Positions 22,831 to 35,529 of a DNA stretch of 64,000 nt are shown here, piece by piece. The translations under genes were made by a program, and so were the position numbers. Under the pieces are notes generated by a model. The model saw only the letters and a list, made by a program, of their open reading frames with translations, did not search any database and had not been told where the DNA came from. How positions within the stretch are numbered: the first letter of the stretch is position 1; each line of letters starts with the position of its first letter. The stretch is from Anagrus nilaparvatae. Taxonomy: Eukaryota; Arthropoda; Insecta; Hymenoptera; Mymaridae. The stretch spans positions 6,634,001 through 6,698,000 of the forward strand of contig JAKSXM010000014.1 in NCBI GenBank assembly GCA_022575985.1, given 5' to 3'.

Positions 22831-24802
22831 ATCATGACTTAATTATGTTAAAAATTGTCAATAATTTTATTTTATTTACAAAGAAGATGCTTATTTATTT
22901 TATTTTTTAGAATTAAAAATGTCTATTAACGAATATAAGATTTATTGTTTGTTAACATACATGGAATGTCACACAATATTTGCTAAAAAGCAAATAATAA
23001 GAATAGGTTGTAGAGGCTCTGAAAAATATGATCAGTTGTGGACGAACCTGGCAGTGGATTTGAATTCAATGGGGCCTACAAAAAGCATAGAGGCATGGCT
23101 TAAGGTTAATTTTTTATTACTTAAATTAAATAAAATAATAAATTTTGATTTAGTATTCCCAAAATACATATTTTTTTTACAGTATTGGGATAACTTGAGA
23201 AAGACTTTTCGTATAGCTTATAACACGTACATTAGTGATTTGAAGAAAACAGGTATCAAGGCCTAAGGAATAAACTCCTGTTCAGGAAAGAGTTTTGTCT
23301 TTTACAAATTCGCTAAATCATATTTACCAAAGGCAGAATTTAGTTTCAAAGAAGAGTAAGTACAATTACTTGTCCTGAGTATGTTGGTACCTAATTCAAT
23401 TATGCTAAATTAAAAAATTTTTGCACATTTTAACATTTGTAATATAATTAAATGTATAATTTAACACCATCTTGCACGATAAAACACATAAAAAAGCAAG
23501 AAATTTTATTTATATTTTGTCACCTAAGATTAAACGTGATCTCTAAACATAAACATAACATTTGAATAACATACCTAACTTTCCCATGTTTCTAAAAAAA
23601 TTTCCAAAGTTGCTTTTTGTTATTCTGAGAATTTGTGAATAAAAAACTTTGTGCACAACAAAGATTGACTCATCTGTAAAATTGTCCCGCAAATATTAAC
23701 ATTCATTGTAAAAATTATTTTTTAATTAAAAATTTGATACTTTTTTTGTATTTATTCTTAAAATTATATAATTTCATAATTTTGGAAAAAAACTAACAAT
23801 ATGCAAGATTTAATTCCAATATAACCTACATTTCTCATTTGGTACTTTTTAAAAAATTTTAAATATATAAAAATTTAATTCATTTTAATTATTTACAGGG
23901 TAAGGTCAACTCAGTCACGAATTGATTACACCATACAATATTTACGAAACCACACAGACATTCTAAAACATGATACTAGGGTATTGAATGATTATATTGA
24001 TAGTAAAAAATGGTGGGAAGAATTAAGCGCTGACTTGAATATTCAAGATCCACCTCAAAGAACTGCATTTGAATGGTTTGATGTAATTAAGAAAATTTCA
24101 AATCAGACTACAAATATTAATATAATATTTTGTTTTTAGAATTTTTGGGAAACTGTAGGGCGAGGTCGAACAAAATTTGCAAAAGGAGACAACCCATCAG
24201 CAAATGAAAAAAAAATCATTATCTTAATAAAAAAAGTTCTCCATATTGACCCTGCTACAATATAGTCCAAAAGAAGGGCTCCTCCATCAACAGATCCTTT
24301 ATTATCCGTACAGCCTTTTCAGCAAGCAAGCCTTCCTCCTGGGAGTTCTTACAATAATGTTGTAACTGGTAATTCCTTTCGAGATTCTGTAAATAATTTT
24401 TCAAGTATGAATTATCCAGAACCTTACTATCAGCATCTACTCAGTGAAACATCACCAAGTTTTCAGCAACAAGGTAGACCGATGCATAATACTAATAGAG
24501 TAATGACTGAATCACCATATCGTCAAGAAGATTGTAGATTCAAACAGCGAAATAATAACGCTCCATCAAATGGAAGCTATCAGCAAAATTCTGTAAATCC
24601 AAGTGTGTCTGAAATTCAATATCAACCAGAAGAACTGATTTACCAACGACAAAGCAATGAATCATTCCAGCCTAATAATAGTGCAAACTTTCCTCAATAT
24701 CAAGAAACTTATAAAGGAAAAAAACTTTTTAATAAGAACAACATAACAATACCCAAAAAGGATTTCTACCTACCCACAAATTCTACCACCTCTACAATAA
24801 CA

Positions 24803-24817
24803 AGTGGAAGTTACAAT
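24803..24817. repeat. Target-site duplication, left copy
   Basis: agtggaagttacaat occurs here and again at 27112-27126, directly flanking the R1-like insertion. It is a 15-bp duplication, as expected of target-primed reverse transcription. Confidence 0.93.
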
Positions 24818-27111
24818 TTTTTTTTTTTTTTTTGCACACTGGCAGAGAGGTGAGAATGCGTTACGCACGAACAGAACCCGGTGTTCTGAACAGTGTCAGA
24901 CTCCATGATGGCAAGGCACTCTGCAAAGAATGCATTGCCCCATGTTTACCGACTAAACTCACCCCTCATCATACCTTATAAAAGTCAGCCCGGAACCGTT
25001 TATCACATTACATCGGGTTGACTTAAGGCCAATTATCTTCTTTCATTGAAGATCCTTCCATCCATTAATCCTTTCATCCTGGAGATCCTTTCTTTCTCCT
25101 TCTTGTTATTTCACCGTGTCGTCAACTAGGTAAATACGTAAGTTTATAAATAGATAAATATATAAATAAATAAATAAATAAATAAGTATATAAATAAATA
25201 AATAAATAGATATCCTTGTACGTCCTACATCGTCCCCTCTTTGGTGCCGCGTGCAAGAACCGTCCATCTCGGTCGCTCCTACGCACGGCTCCTAGATAGG
25301 GTGTCGTCAATAGCTTTTTAGTTCGCAGAATATCCTCCACGAACCTTGCGACAGCACTCCATCCTTCTTAATTTTGAAGCATTCTTTCAACGACATTGTC
25401 AGGCGCAATGTCGCCTATTTCCGCCTCCAATTTCCTCCTTTTGATCACCCACCGATCGCAACGAAAGAACGTGTGACACGCATCATCGCGTTCGCCGGGA
25501 CAGAACACACATTCGGAGCTTCCAACTTTGCCCATCCTGAAGAGATAGGACTTAAACAGCCCGTGTTTACTAAGAAACTGGATCAAGAAGTAATTCACTT
25601 CCCCATGTTCTTTCTGGATCCATGAAGCGACATCTTTTATCAGACGCCTGGTCCATGAGCTGTCTGTGCGATCCTTCCAGAGTGTCTACCACTCTAGCAT
25701 CACATCCCTCCTAAAGTCCGCTTTGATACGGTCAACGTCGCCTTCATTTTTTCAATAGTAAATAAGTTTACGCTCTTTGGCGAGGAGCCTAATTGGGATA
25801 ATGCCTGCGATCACAAGGACTGCCGCTTCCGAGACAGTCCTGTACGCGCAAAAAACCCTCAGAGCACCTTGCCTCTGAACTTTTATTATGCCATTCGCAT
25901 ACATATCCTTGTCTAACGCCTTCCCCCAAATTTCTGCTCCATACAATAGGATGGAGTTAGTTACAGACATTAATAGCTTCCTCTTGCTGGACTTCGGGCC
26001 ATTAATATTTGACATCAGCCTTCTCAGGACTTGCGTCGTGGTACCTGCCTTCTTGACCCTTTGAGAGATGTGCTCCCAATAAGTCAGCTTTGTGTCCAGA
26101 GTTATCCCTAGATATTTAACGAACCTTTTCGTCTCTATGACAGTATCCTCGTAGATTCGTATCGGAATGACAGTTTGAATTTGCTTCCCCGTAAACATTA
26201 CGATTTCTGTCTTAGCAGCTGCAAGACTTAATCCATCCTCCTCCATCCATATGTTTGTATTTACCATGCAGACGCTCAAGCTGTTCTGAGCCTGTTGTAC
26301 GTTTCTTGCTACGATTACGAGAGCAATATTATCAGCATACCCTATCATGAAGTAGCCATCCGCTAGCTCCAGCCTCAGGATACCATCATAAGAAATGTTT
26401 CATAAGTCAGGTCCCAGTACCGCCAGCTGTCATTTTCCTACTCCTTTTACCTTAAAGAGTCTCGTACAAGAGTACTCGGTCACTTAGGTAGCTCTTCATT
26501 ACCCGCATCAAATATTTGGGTACTGCAAAGTCACTCAGTCCTTGTAGGAAGTCTGTCCATTTTGCGGAGTTAAATGCATTCTTGACATCAAGGGTAACCA
26601 AAAGAGTAATTTTACGAGAGTAATAATTACCCGTTTGGGCCCTCGCTATCGCGTCAACGGCCTCCTTCATTGCCCCAATGGTGGACCGCCCCCGTCTAAA
26701 GCCGTATTGTCGAGGAGATAAGTCTCCTGCTGCTTCTACTGCGTTTAAGATACGAGGTTGCAGCATCTTTTCGAAACTTTTTCCCGCTGTATCCAAAAGT
26801 CCTAGTGGTCGCCAGTAGGATGGGAGTGTAGGATCACCCTTTCCTTTGCTGATAAGTACCAGTATTGCCTTTTTCCATCGCCTGCTAAAGATTCCTGTTC
26901 GGATGCATGTGTTGTACATCCTTAGCATCAATGATGGACACTCGTGTGCAGCTAATCTTATAATCTCGGCTGGTATACCGTCTGGACCGGGAGCTTTCTT
27001 ATTTCTAAGGTAGTCCACGGCAGCGAACATCTCTTCTTGCGTAAAGTCCGGGATATCCTCCACATTGGTGTTATCCTGTTGGTCCACTCTTGTCGGTTGC
27101 GTCGGGAATAG
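24818..27111 (-). mobile_element. 5'-truncated R1-clade non-LTR retrotransposon
   Basis: Inserted in the linker of the Harbinger Myb-like gene. The plus strand begins with a T run (the A tail of the minus-strand element) and the unit is flanked by 15-bp direct repeats. Reading on the minus strand: the reverse transcriptase part, a Cys/His end, then an approximately 500-bp 3' UTR that includes an (ataa)n tract near 25150-25210. GC content is well above the host gene. The 5' half (endonuclease, ORF1) is missing, a normal result of incomplete reverse transcription. Confidence 0.92.
25368..27110 (-). pseudogene. R1-like reverse transcriptase fragment
   Basis: From the 5' truncation point the frame carries KKAPGPDGIPAEII (fingers), SPRQYGFRRGRST and LVTLDVKNAFNSAKW (motif A), stopping at 26452. 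Around 26420 the expected motif B (PQG) is lost through a small deletion with frame change. The next open piece, 26348-25752, starts with GYADNIALV, where the catalytic YADD is changed to YADN, and has RFVKYLGITLD and the connection region. A third piece, 25598-25368, contains the R1-type terminal zinc motif CVFC..DDACHTFFRCDRW. The product would be inactive. Confidence 0.88.
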
Positions 27112-27126
27112 AGTGGAAGTTACAAT
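27112..27126. repeat. Target-site duplication, right copy
   Basis: Second copy of agtggaagttacaat. Immediately after it the Myb-gene reading frame continues without a shift. Confidence 0.93.
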
Positions 27127-27660
27127 ACTCACCAACAGAATAATAATGATGATTCTTTTGGAGTAGCAAACAATGAACAGTCAATAGATTCTGTGGACGA
27201 ATAGAGTTATACTAGTAACTTGTGTAACCAAAGCTTGCTTGCAAAAAGTAATAATACTAAAGAACAATATAATCATATTGAAATGACTGATCCAATCCAA
27301 ATCGACTCTGATTTATCTGAAGAAGATTTTTTATCGCATGATGAAAAAAAAAATTAAAAAAAGATAGTAAGATGGTAAGGATTATTTAAAATTTTTTTAT
27401 TTATGAATATTATACAAAATTAATTAATTTATTAATATTATTTGAATATAAAATTTATTTCAGACATAAGCTCTGAGTTAACGAGCATAGAAAATCAAAC
27501 CGAAGTAATAAAAGAACAAGAAAAACTTGATGTTGAAAAATTAAAAATAGAACAAGAAAAAGTTGATTTATTAAAACAGCAAGTCGAAGAATCAAAAATA
27601 AACAATAAAATCAGCTAAGAAAGGAATAAAATCCTTTCCATCGTGAATAATAATCTCGAA

Positions 27661-30600
27661 CTATTATCCTCAAGTGTTAAGTGAGTCCACGGATACAGCA
27701 TTTATTCATCATAATAATTTTATTAATGTTCTTGAAACATCGTGTACTCGTAATATAGCTTATGTGAAAGAAGTAGAATTTTTGAGCGAAGAAATAAAAG
27801 ATAAAAAAGTAGAAATAGATAAGTAAAAAGTAATATCTAATTTCAAAATTAAATTATATATACTCCCTCTTTTTGTATTTTATCTTTTTTAGTTTTAACC
27901 TTTTCTATATTATAAATTGTTTTTTTTTTTATTCTTAAGATTGCAAAAACTAAAAATAATTATCTAATTTTAATCAAGTAAATTTCTTCCGTGTTTTTTA
28001 TTTTTTAGTTTGTACCTTCATTTTTTTTACATTGCTCTTTTCTTTCAAGTCTTAATGAAGATTGCGGTAATTAAAAATTATTGTATTAAAATTAAGTTAT
28101 TCTCTTTTTCTATATTTTTTCTTTTTTAGTATTAATTTTTTATTTTATAAAAAATCTTCTTCGAAGTCGTAAATCCTACTTTTTTTAAAATTTACTATTT
28201 CAAATATTTTTTAAGTTACCAAAGTAACTAGTCTTGTTGCCAAAAAGATAAACTTAATAAATATTATTGTAAGTTATACATAGTTATTTGTATGTATAAG
28301 GTAAATTCTTAGTGAAGCTTCCTTTATTTCATTAGTACTTAACAATAAAAAAAAAAAATTATGTTTCGTAGTGTCTTAAAAAAATAATCTGTTTACTGAT
28401 TAAAAAAATAATATTCATTGTATTCTTTAAAAATTAAAATTAAATTATATTATAACAAGAAATTTTAAATGTTTCCTATAAGAATAAGTCAAAAATTTTG
28501 TTCGCTTTAATATGTTTATTGCTCGCTAAAAAACTCTGTAATGCATTGAGTTATAATTTGCATGTAAATTATAAAGAGATATTTTAAGTATAGATTAATT
28601 TGCATAAATAATTTCAAGAATAAATAAATAATTTTTTAAAATAATTGCTTTATTTGTGTTTTCCTTTTTTTAAACATTGATATAATTATAAGCTACTTTT
28701 TACAAACTGCATTTTTGATTATAATACAAAATTAATTCAACTCGAAAGCTTTTGTCTAAAATAAATTTAAAAAAACAAAAAAAAATTTATAAACATCAAA
28801 TTTAATAATTTATTTGATTTAAGTATAATAAAATATGCTTTCAAATAATTATAGCAAAACAATTAATTTAAATACATAGGAATTATAGAGGCATAAAATA
28901 AACGATTGCTTTTTTTTATTAAATAAATTACATTGAAAAATTATTAATAAACTTACAATTTATGACAGTTTAAAGACTTGATTATTAGTATTGAAAACAT
29001 TCAAATGTACATACTGTACATAATATTTTTATAATAATTTAAACTAAAAAAAATTGAATTACATTCTTTTTTGTTACGAAACAATTGATCAGAAAATAAA
29101 TATTTAAAAATATTTTATATAAAAGTTTATGAAATATACATTCTGTTCTTATATTAGTTTTTTTAAGGTTTTTTGCCTAAGTTACCGTAGCGTCATTCTT
29201 AAAACACATCAGCAATTGATGGTGAAGCACATTTCAAGTACAATGAATGTATCAAATATGCATTTTATCTAAAGTTTTATTTTTATGTAAAGGTGACTGG
29301 GAAAATTATTGGAAAAATTATGCTTGAGAAGGCCAAAGAAATTGATTGCTTTATAGACACTTTTGTAGTAGGCTTTATATTCTTATTTTGAGTTTTTTTC
29401 TTTCCAATATCATTATTACAACATTCCACCTACACCTACAACAATTTAAACTTCATAGTACAATAATAAATTTAATATAGGGCTCGCTTTATGTTGTTTT
29501 AAATGTGAATTCAAGTAGCATACTTGAATGAATTGTCAAAAAATAAAAAAATGTATAATTGGCACTTCATTTATGAATAACAGAAAAAATACTTATCTAT
29601 GCTTTAGTCTCCATAACCATAATACCTCAATTTAATAAATTCAGTAATCCCATATTGCTGTTTTATAGCCTTGCATGTTTGCAAATGTTACCAACAACAT
29701 AAGCTAAGAATGGAAAATGAAAAACTAATTAAATTTAATCGCTGTCTTCGTTACTGCTGTTATTCTTTGAGAAATTTAACAACTATTTCTGCAAAATGAA
29801 GAGTTTTCTTTATATTTTGGTACATCGTTGGTACATATATGAAAAACTGATCAAGAAAAAAAGTAACGTACTGGATTAATTTTTAAAATATATATACAGC
29901 TAGCAAATAAGATCCTTATTACTGGAATGATATTTTTCAAAAGGTTTTCATTGGATTACCTTCTGATATATTTGTTTGTTGATGAGTATTAACAATTAAG
30001 TATAAACAAGGAGAACAAATTTTAAGTCTCTTATCACAAAAGTTGTATTCAAAAAACATAAGAACTCAGAATATATTTGGAAAACTTTTAAACCTGTTAC
30101 TGCTAATAAATAAAATCATCATTTTTTTTAATAACCTGATTTAATTATATATTTATATTTAAAATTTTAATAATTCATTTAACTAAAAGTTTTTTTTTTA
30201 ATTTAATGTTATTTTTAGGTTACTCCATGGTATACACAACCTGGAATATACAAAAAAAATATATACATATATTATTGCACACACAATAAAAATATACCGT
30301 GTCGCCCGTGTACATAAAATCAAGTAAACGTCAGGATTACGTGCTCCAGATACACAGTTGAAAAAAATAGTTCGGGATCTGACCCCAGACAGCGAATAAC
30401 GTCAGTACAAACTCTACACGAACGTTCAAAACGGCCACCCTTCCGGATACCAACCGCACTTAACTTTGATTATCTTTTGTAAGAAAACTTATAGAGTTCA
30501 TACTATCACTTTACGAAGCTGGCTATGCTATTAAAGCAATCATTTTTTTAAAATAATAAAAGAAAATTAAATTTTAAAGGTTACCTTATTGATTTATTGC

Positions 30601-30899
30601 TTCCATACGTAAGACTTAAAACAATCAAATTTATGGATTTATGCATAAATAATATGGCCGTTACAGTAATCATCTCAATTTATCAAATAATATTTATTGG
30701 ATTTTTTTATTTTTTTGCCTTGAAAACTTTTTTTGCAGTATTTAGATTCAATAAAATTTGAAATAAATTTGTTTTTATTTTAGGTTAAGATGATTGTACA
30801 TTGACCTTGTTAGTTTTTTTTTTAAACAAAACCTTAAGAAACTAACAATGAATATTAATATTCAAAATTTCTTGTATCGCTCGATGTCAAGGAGAGTAT
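27661..30899. other. Long AT-rich stretch without genes
   Basis: Holds the tail of the Harbinger Myb gene (a few more open codons to about 27830) and then mostly T-rich and A-rich DNA. At about 28305 the words ggtaaattcttagtgaagctt resemble the end of the 2.1-kb palindrome family. At about 29295-29390 a short open stretch (TGKIIGKIMLEKAKEID) is unassigned. The region 30290-30450 is less AT-rich, with no gene found. Confidence 0.45.
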
Positions 30900-31453
30900 T
30901 TAAATAATTGAAATAATGACAACCTTTACGAGCAAGTTCCTGATTTAAATGAATTTACAAATTCATCGCCTTATCTTATATATTAAAATGGGGCTTGAAC
31001 CGAAGAATGCCCAAAGTAGAACACCAACTTTAAATTCTATCATAAATATATATATATAACATCATTTCCTATATACAGAACAGATAGCTGAAGCAATGTG
31101 AGTCGTCCTCACAAGCGCTAAAATTGCCATTAGTTAACTATATAAGAAAAATAAGGACGTGTTTACATCAGCGTCTTTAGCACATACACTAACACACACA
31201 GCTACACTGATGAGATCTATGTGTTAGTGTTGATCGAAACGCTAGGTACCTTCTGTACCGACATTTTAAAATCCGCGTAAATTCAATTTTTTAAATAAGT
31301 TTAAAAATTCATCTAATGTCGCTACTTTGTATGCTCGAATAAAAAAAGTGATGACGATACGCATCCGCATATAAAAGATGAAGGCGATGAATTTGTAAAT
31401 TCATTTAAATCAAGAACTTGCTCGTAAAGGTTGTCATTATTTCAATTATTTAA
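30900..31453. mobile_element. Young foldback/MITE element with 73-bp inverted repeats
   Basis: 30900-30972 equals the reverse complement of 31381-31453 at 72 of 73 positions. The arms run from ttaaataattg to cgcctt. Such near-identity in decayed surroundings suggests a recent insertion or gene conversion. The 408-bp interior has no ORF but contains the hairpin at 31171-31242. Confidence 0.85.
31171..31242 (+). other. 72-nt hairpin of pre-miRNA size
   Basis: The sequence begins agcgt and ends acgct. Inside it, cactaacaca pairs perfectly with tgtgttagtg around a loop of about 20 nt, with bulged positions between the two helices. It sits in the middle of the foldback element. It may be the centre of the element's own palindrome or a MITE-derived small-RNA precursor. 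No expression evidence is available. Confidence 0.5.
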
Positions 31454-31677
31454 AGCCTTAAGAAGTTTTTTAAATGTTGCAAAATTAACCAAAAAAAAAA
31501 AAATAAAAACAATTTTTTTTCAAATTTTATTTCATGTAAATAATGCAAAAAAAGTTTTCAAGATTAAAACCTTATGTGAAGAAGTAAAAAGCTCCATTAA
31601 GGATTCTGCTTTAACCATAACTTTATCACTAAAGATCTTCGAATAAGTAGCAACCCACTTTTAAGTCCTCAAAAGAA

Positions 31678-33799
31678 TATATGAGTAATTCTTAGTGAAA
31701 CTTTACTAATGGAAAGGTAAAAGTCGGGGATTTGAAAAAAACTAATTGGGTTGGGTTTGGTATACGTTCATATGATACCATACCAAATTTTAAGGTTTTA
31801 GGCTCAAAGGGTACAAAATGGCGGCTATTTTTTGGTCTTATATGGTTTAAAAAAAAAATAATTTTTAAAAATGACAATTTTTGATTTCATTTTTTCTACG
31901 CTTTGAATAAAGCTGAAAAATGGTTTTCTTGAATATGTCTTATGTAAAATTTCCCGCTGAATCCGAATCTGCCACCAGTTTTTCAAAAAAACCTCAAGGA
32001 AAACCGAAAAATTGGAAAAACTAAGAAAACTTATTTTTTTCAAACGCAGATTTTTTATACAGTCGTAACTTTTTTTTTTCCTAACCAGTCTTAAAATTTT
32101 TGTTTTTGTATGTACTTATTACTTAAAAAAAAATTTTGGCGAGTATTTGCCTTTTAAGTACTTAAAAATCCATTTCAATATTTCCCATTTTCAAGAAATT
32201 TTTTATTTTCAATTTTCCGGATTTCCTTGTCAACTAATGAAAATTTTGACCAAATTTTTGGATTCCTCGAGAAATTTTACTAAAGACCCTCTTTTTGGAA
32301 AAGTTTTGGATTTTTTCATAACGCTATAGAAATAAAAGAAATAGCAAAATACTACAAAATACGACAATGTTAAAAAATAGGGTTTTTTCGTAATCTTTAA
32401 TTCAAAGCTGCGATCTCGCCAGTTAACCAAAATACTTCCCATTGGTCTCATTTTTTTTGTATAAGTGTCACTTTCTAATTCTCGTACACCGCAATTTTTT
32501 TTAATTTATTCTTTCACGGCGTTAGTCAATAAACCAAGCGCCTATTCTTACCCCGAAATGACCAATTTTTAAACTGTTGCCAAAGTTCTAATTTTTGATA
32601 GAAATGGGTTCTGTAGGCCTTGAAAATTTTCTACAAGCACTAAATTTCCAAAAAAAATTAACTCGTCTTTTTTCAATAAATAGTTTCTAAGATATCCCCT
32701 TATTAAAGATAAAGATTAAAATTGACTTTTTTTCAAAAACCCTAAAAATGGGACTCTGACTTTAAATTAACATATCTGCGAAACAAATAGCTATAAAAAA
32801 ACGAATAAAAATTATTTGGAAACTTAGTGCTTGTAGAAAATTTTCAAGGCCTACAGAACCCATTTCTATCAAAAATTAGAATTTTGGCAGCAATTTAAAA
32901 ATTGGTCATTTTGGGGTAAGAATAGGCGTTTGGTTTATTGACTATCGCCGTGAGAGAATAAATTAAAAAAATTTGCGGTGTACGAGAATTGAAAGGTGAC
33001 ACTTATACGAAAAAAATCAGACCAATTGGAAATATTTTGGTTAACTGGCGAGGTTGCAGCTTTGAATTAAAGATTACGAAAAAACCCTATTTTTTAACAT
33101 TGTCGTATTTTGTAGTTATTAAGTATTTTGCTATTTCTTTTATTTCTATAGCGTTATGAAAACATCCAAAACTTTTCCAAAAAGGGGGTCTTTAGTAAAA
33201 TTTCTCGAGGAATCCAAAAATTTGGTCAAAATTTTCATTAGGTGACAAGGAAATCCGGAAAATTGAAAATTAAAAATTTCGTGAAAATGGGAAATATTGA
33301 AATGAATTTTTAAGTACTTAAAAGGCAAATACTCGCTAAAATTTTTTTAAAAGTAATACGTACATACAAAAACAAAAATTTTAAGATCGGTTGGGAAAAA
33401 AAAAAGTTACGACTGTATGAAAAATCTGCGTTTGAAAAAAAATGAGTTTTCTTAGTTTTTCAAATTTTTCGGTTTTCCTTGAGGTTTTTTTGGAAAACTG
33501 GTGGCAGATTCGGATTCAGCGGGAAATTTTACATAAGACATAGTCAAGAAAACCATTTTTCAGCTTTATTCAGAGCGTAGAAAAAATGAAATCGAAAATT
33601 GTCATTTTTAAAAATTATTTTTTTTTAAAACCATATAAGATCGAAAAAATAGCCGCCATTTTGTACCCTTTAAACCTAAAACCTTAAAATTTGGTATGGT
33701 ATTATATGAACGTATACCAAACCCAACCCAATTAGTTTTTTTTAAATCCCCGACTTTTACCTTTCCATTAGTAAAGTTTCACTAAGAATTACTCATATA
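31678..33799. mobile_element. 2.1-kb near-complete palindrome (foldback element)
   Basis: The left end tatatgagtaattcttag and the right end ctaagaattactcatata are exact complements, and matching continues almost to the centre near 32739. Mirrored landmarks are tttaccccgaaatgacc at 32550 against the complement near 32920, and the sites at 31960 and 33510. Arms are about 1 kb, well conserved outside and diverged only in the inner 80 bp. Two 60-codon frames at mirrored positions (32147-32329 plus, 33146-33328 minus) differ at only a few residues because they are the two arms, not because they are genes. A transcript would form an exceptionally long dsRNA. Confidence 0.9.
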
Positions 33800-34167
33800 C
33801 AAGTAAGAATGATAATAAATTATTAAGGGGTTAACTTTCACTTTTAAATTTTAAAATCAGAATTATTATTAAAAAGGTTAAAACCAAGTACAACTTATTA
33901 TCATGATAGTAAGTATTTTTAGTGTTTTATATTACACACTAAAACATAAAGATTGTTTTTAATACTACTTTTTATTAAATTTTGTATTTAATATTTTAAA
34001 AATATTTTAAAAATATTAAATTTTAAAATAAATCTTATAAAACTATTTAATTTCATGTTCAATCTTATTGTTTTTAATGTAGAAAATTATTTTTTTATTA
34101 TTTTCTTATTTATAAAAATAAGAATGTTAAATAAAAATGTTTTTTCAGGCAAAAGATTTTTTTTCGA

Positions 34168-35260
34168 AAAAAATATTTTTAAATAAGGTTATGAGTATAT
34201 ATTTTTTATGTTTTGATCGTGAAAATATTGAGTTTGTGGAAGCGTGTGTTTGTGGAGTGGATTATGGAAAATAAATGTACACATGAATTTAAATATAATA
34301 GCCATATAATTATTGTCACTTTAATCTTGAAATAGTGATTCACATAATAGAAACATAAAATTCATATACACAAAATAGTAATAGTTAAATTCAAATACAC
34401 AAATTTTATACAAAATAGTAATAGTTTAACACAAATAATTGTAGAGCACGACATTAGCCATTACGGTTGTACATAAGTACTCAAAAAGAACGTAAAAGTA
34501 AAAGAGGCGCTTTAAACGCACACGAAATATAGTTTTTAACTTAATGCGCGCGAAGTACAATTATCGGATTGAAACATTTTATTTTTAACTCAAGCTTGTT
34601 TACCGAATTTGATCGGTTATCGAAATATACTTAATTTTTTTTAGTTTAATGTTATTAATAATTAAAAATAATTAAATTAATTTTATTTTAAATAAGCGTA
34701 AGGTATGATATATTTAATGCTTTTTTTAATTTATTATCAACTATGCAAACTCCGAAAAAGTTATTTTAAAGTTTAGGTTTTTTTTTCAAAAATATCTTGA
34801 AAGTCAAGGATTTTCAAAAGCTATTATTGACATTTTGAAAGCTATATTGTATATTTTTTATTTTATTAACACATTTATATTGCATTTATTCTTTATAACT
34901 TTCGTCTTCAAACAATTTCTTAACGTAGCTTATCATCTAAAATTAAAATCTTTAACAGGTTTTAAATCAACTTAATTTAGGTTTTTAAGGCACAAAGGAA
35001 AGCACAATAAAGCTAAATTATCATGAATTAATTTAAAAATATATAAATCATTTAATTAAACTTGAAAAAAATATGAATTGTCACTTTACGCCTATTTATT
35101 TAAACAAAAGTAATTAAATTATTTTTAATCAATAATAACGTTAAATTAAAAAAGAATTAAGCATATTTTGATAACCGAACCAATTCGATAAACAAATTTG
35201 AGTTATAAAAATAAAAAATATATACTCATAACCTCATTTCAAAATATTTTTTCTTGTGCA
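34168..35260. repeat. Inverted-repeat element with one arm interrupted
   Basis: 34168-34209 (aaggttatgagtatatatttt) pairs with about 35211-35260. A second block, 34575-34710 (ttgtttaccgaatttgatcggttat onward), pairs with about 35080-35219. The right-hand partners are adjacent but the left-hand ones are separated by about 365 bp, so the left arm looks split by an insertion at 34210-34574, which contains a GC-richer aatgcgcgcgaag. Confidence 0.65.
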
Positions 35261-35529
35261 TTAATTTTTTTATATTTTGATCATACGTAGTTAATTATAA
35301 TAAATTTAATCATACGTGATTAAAATGCAATTTAATTTTATTTAAAAATGAATGAGAACAGAATTAATTTTATACTTTTAGAATTAACAAAAAAATTTTA
35401 TAATACATATTAAGAAAAAGTTACATGAATATTTATAAATATTTATAACTAATGAGGTATATTTTATAACATTAATAAATATTAATAATAAATAATAATT
35501 GAAAATAGAATATAGTATTATGCAGATAT

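Larger units (their letters stand above)
22919..27660 (+). pseudogene. Myb/SANT-like DNA-binding partner of Harbinger, split by a retroelement
   Basis: Exon 1 (22919-23104) and exon 2 (23183-about 23355) encode a Myb/SANT-like trihelix (KYDQLWTNLAVDLNSMG, then YWDNLRKTFRIAYNTY). Exon 3 (about 23900-24082) and exon 4 (from 24140) encode a second one (KWWEELSADLNI, then FWETVGRGR). A long Gln/Asn/Ser/Pro-rich linker follows. In-frame stops lie at 23264-23266, 24263-24265 and 27202-27204. The R1-like insertion at 24818-27111 splits the linker. Reading resumes in the same frame on the far side (THQQNNNDDSFG). A last exon from about 27464 is Glu/Lys-rich and probably coiled coil. In Harbinger elements this protein binds element ends and brings in the transposase. 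It is similar in type to zeste-like Myb proteins. Confidence 0.75.

Noticed and set aside
24407..24853. Stand-alone Gln-rich gene
   Set aside because: It is the linker of the Harbinger Myb-like gene, cut off by the R1-like insertion.
32147..33328. Two similar 60-codon frames as a conserved gene pair
   Set aside because: They lie at mirrored positions in the two arms of a palindrome, so similarity comes from the repeat. No domain or codon bias is seen.
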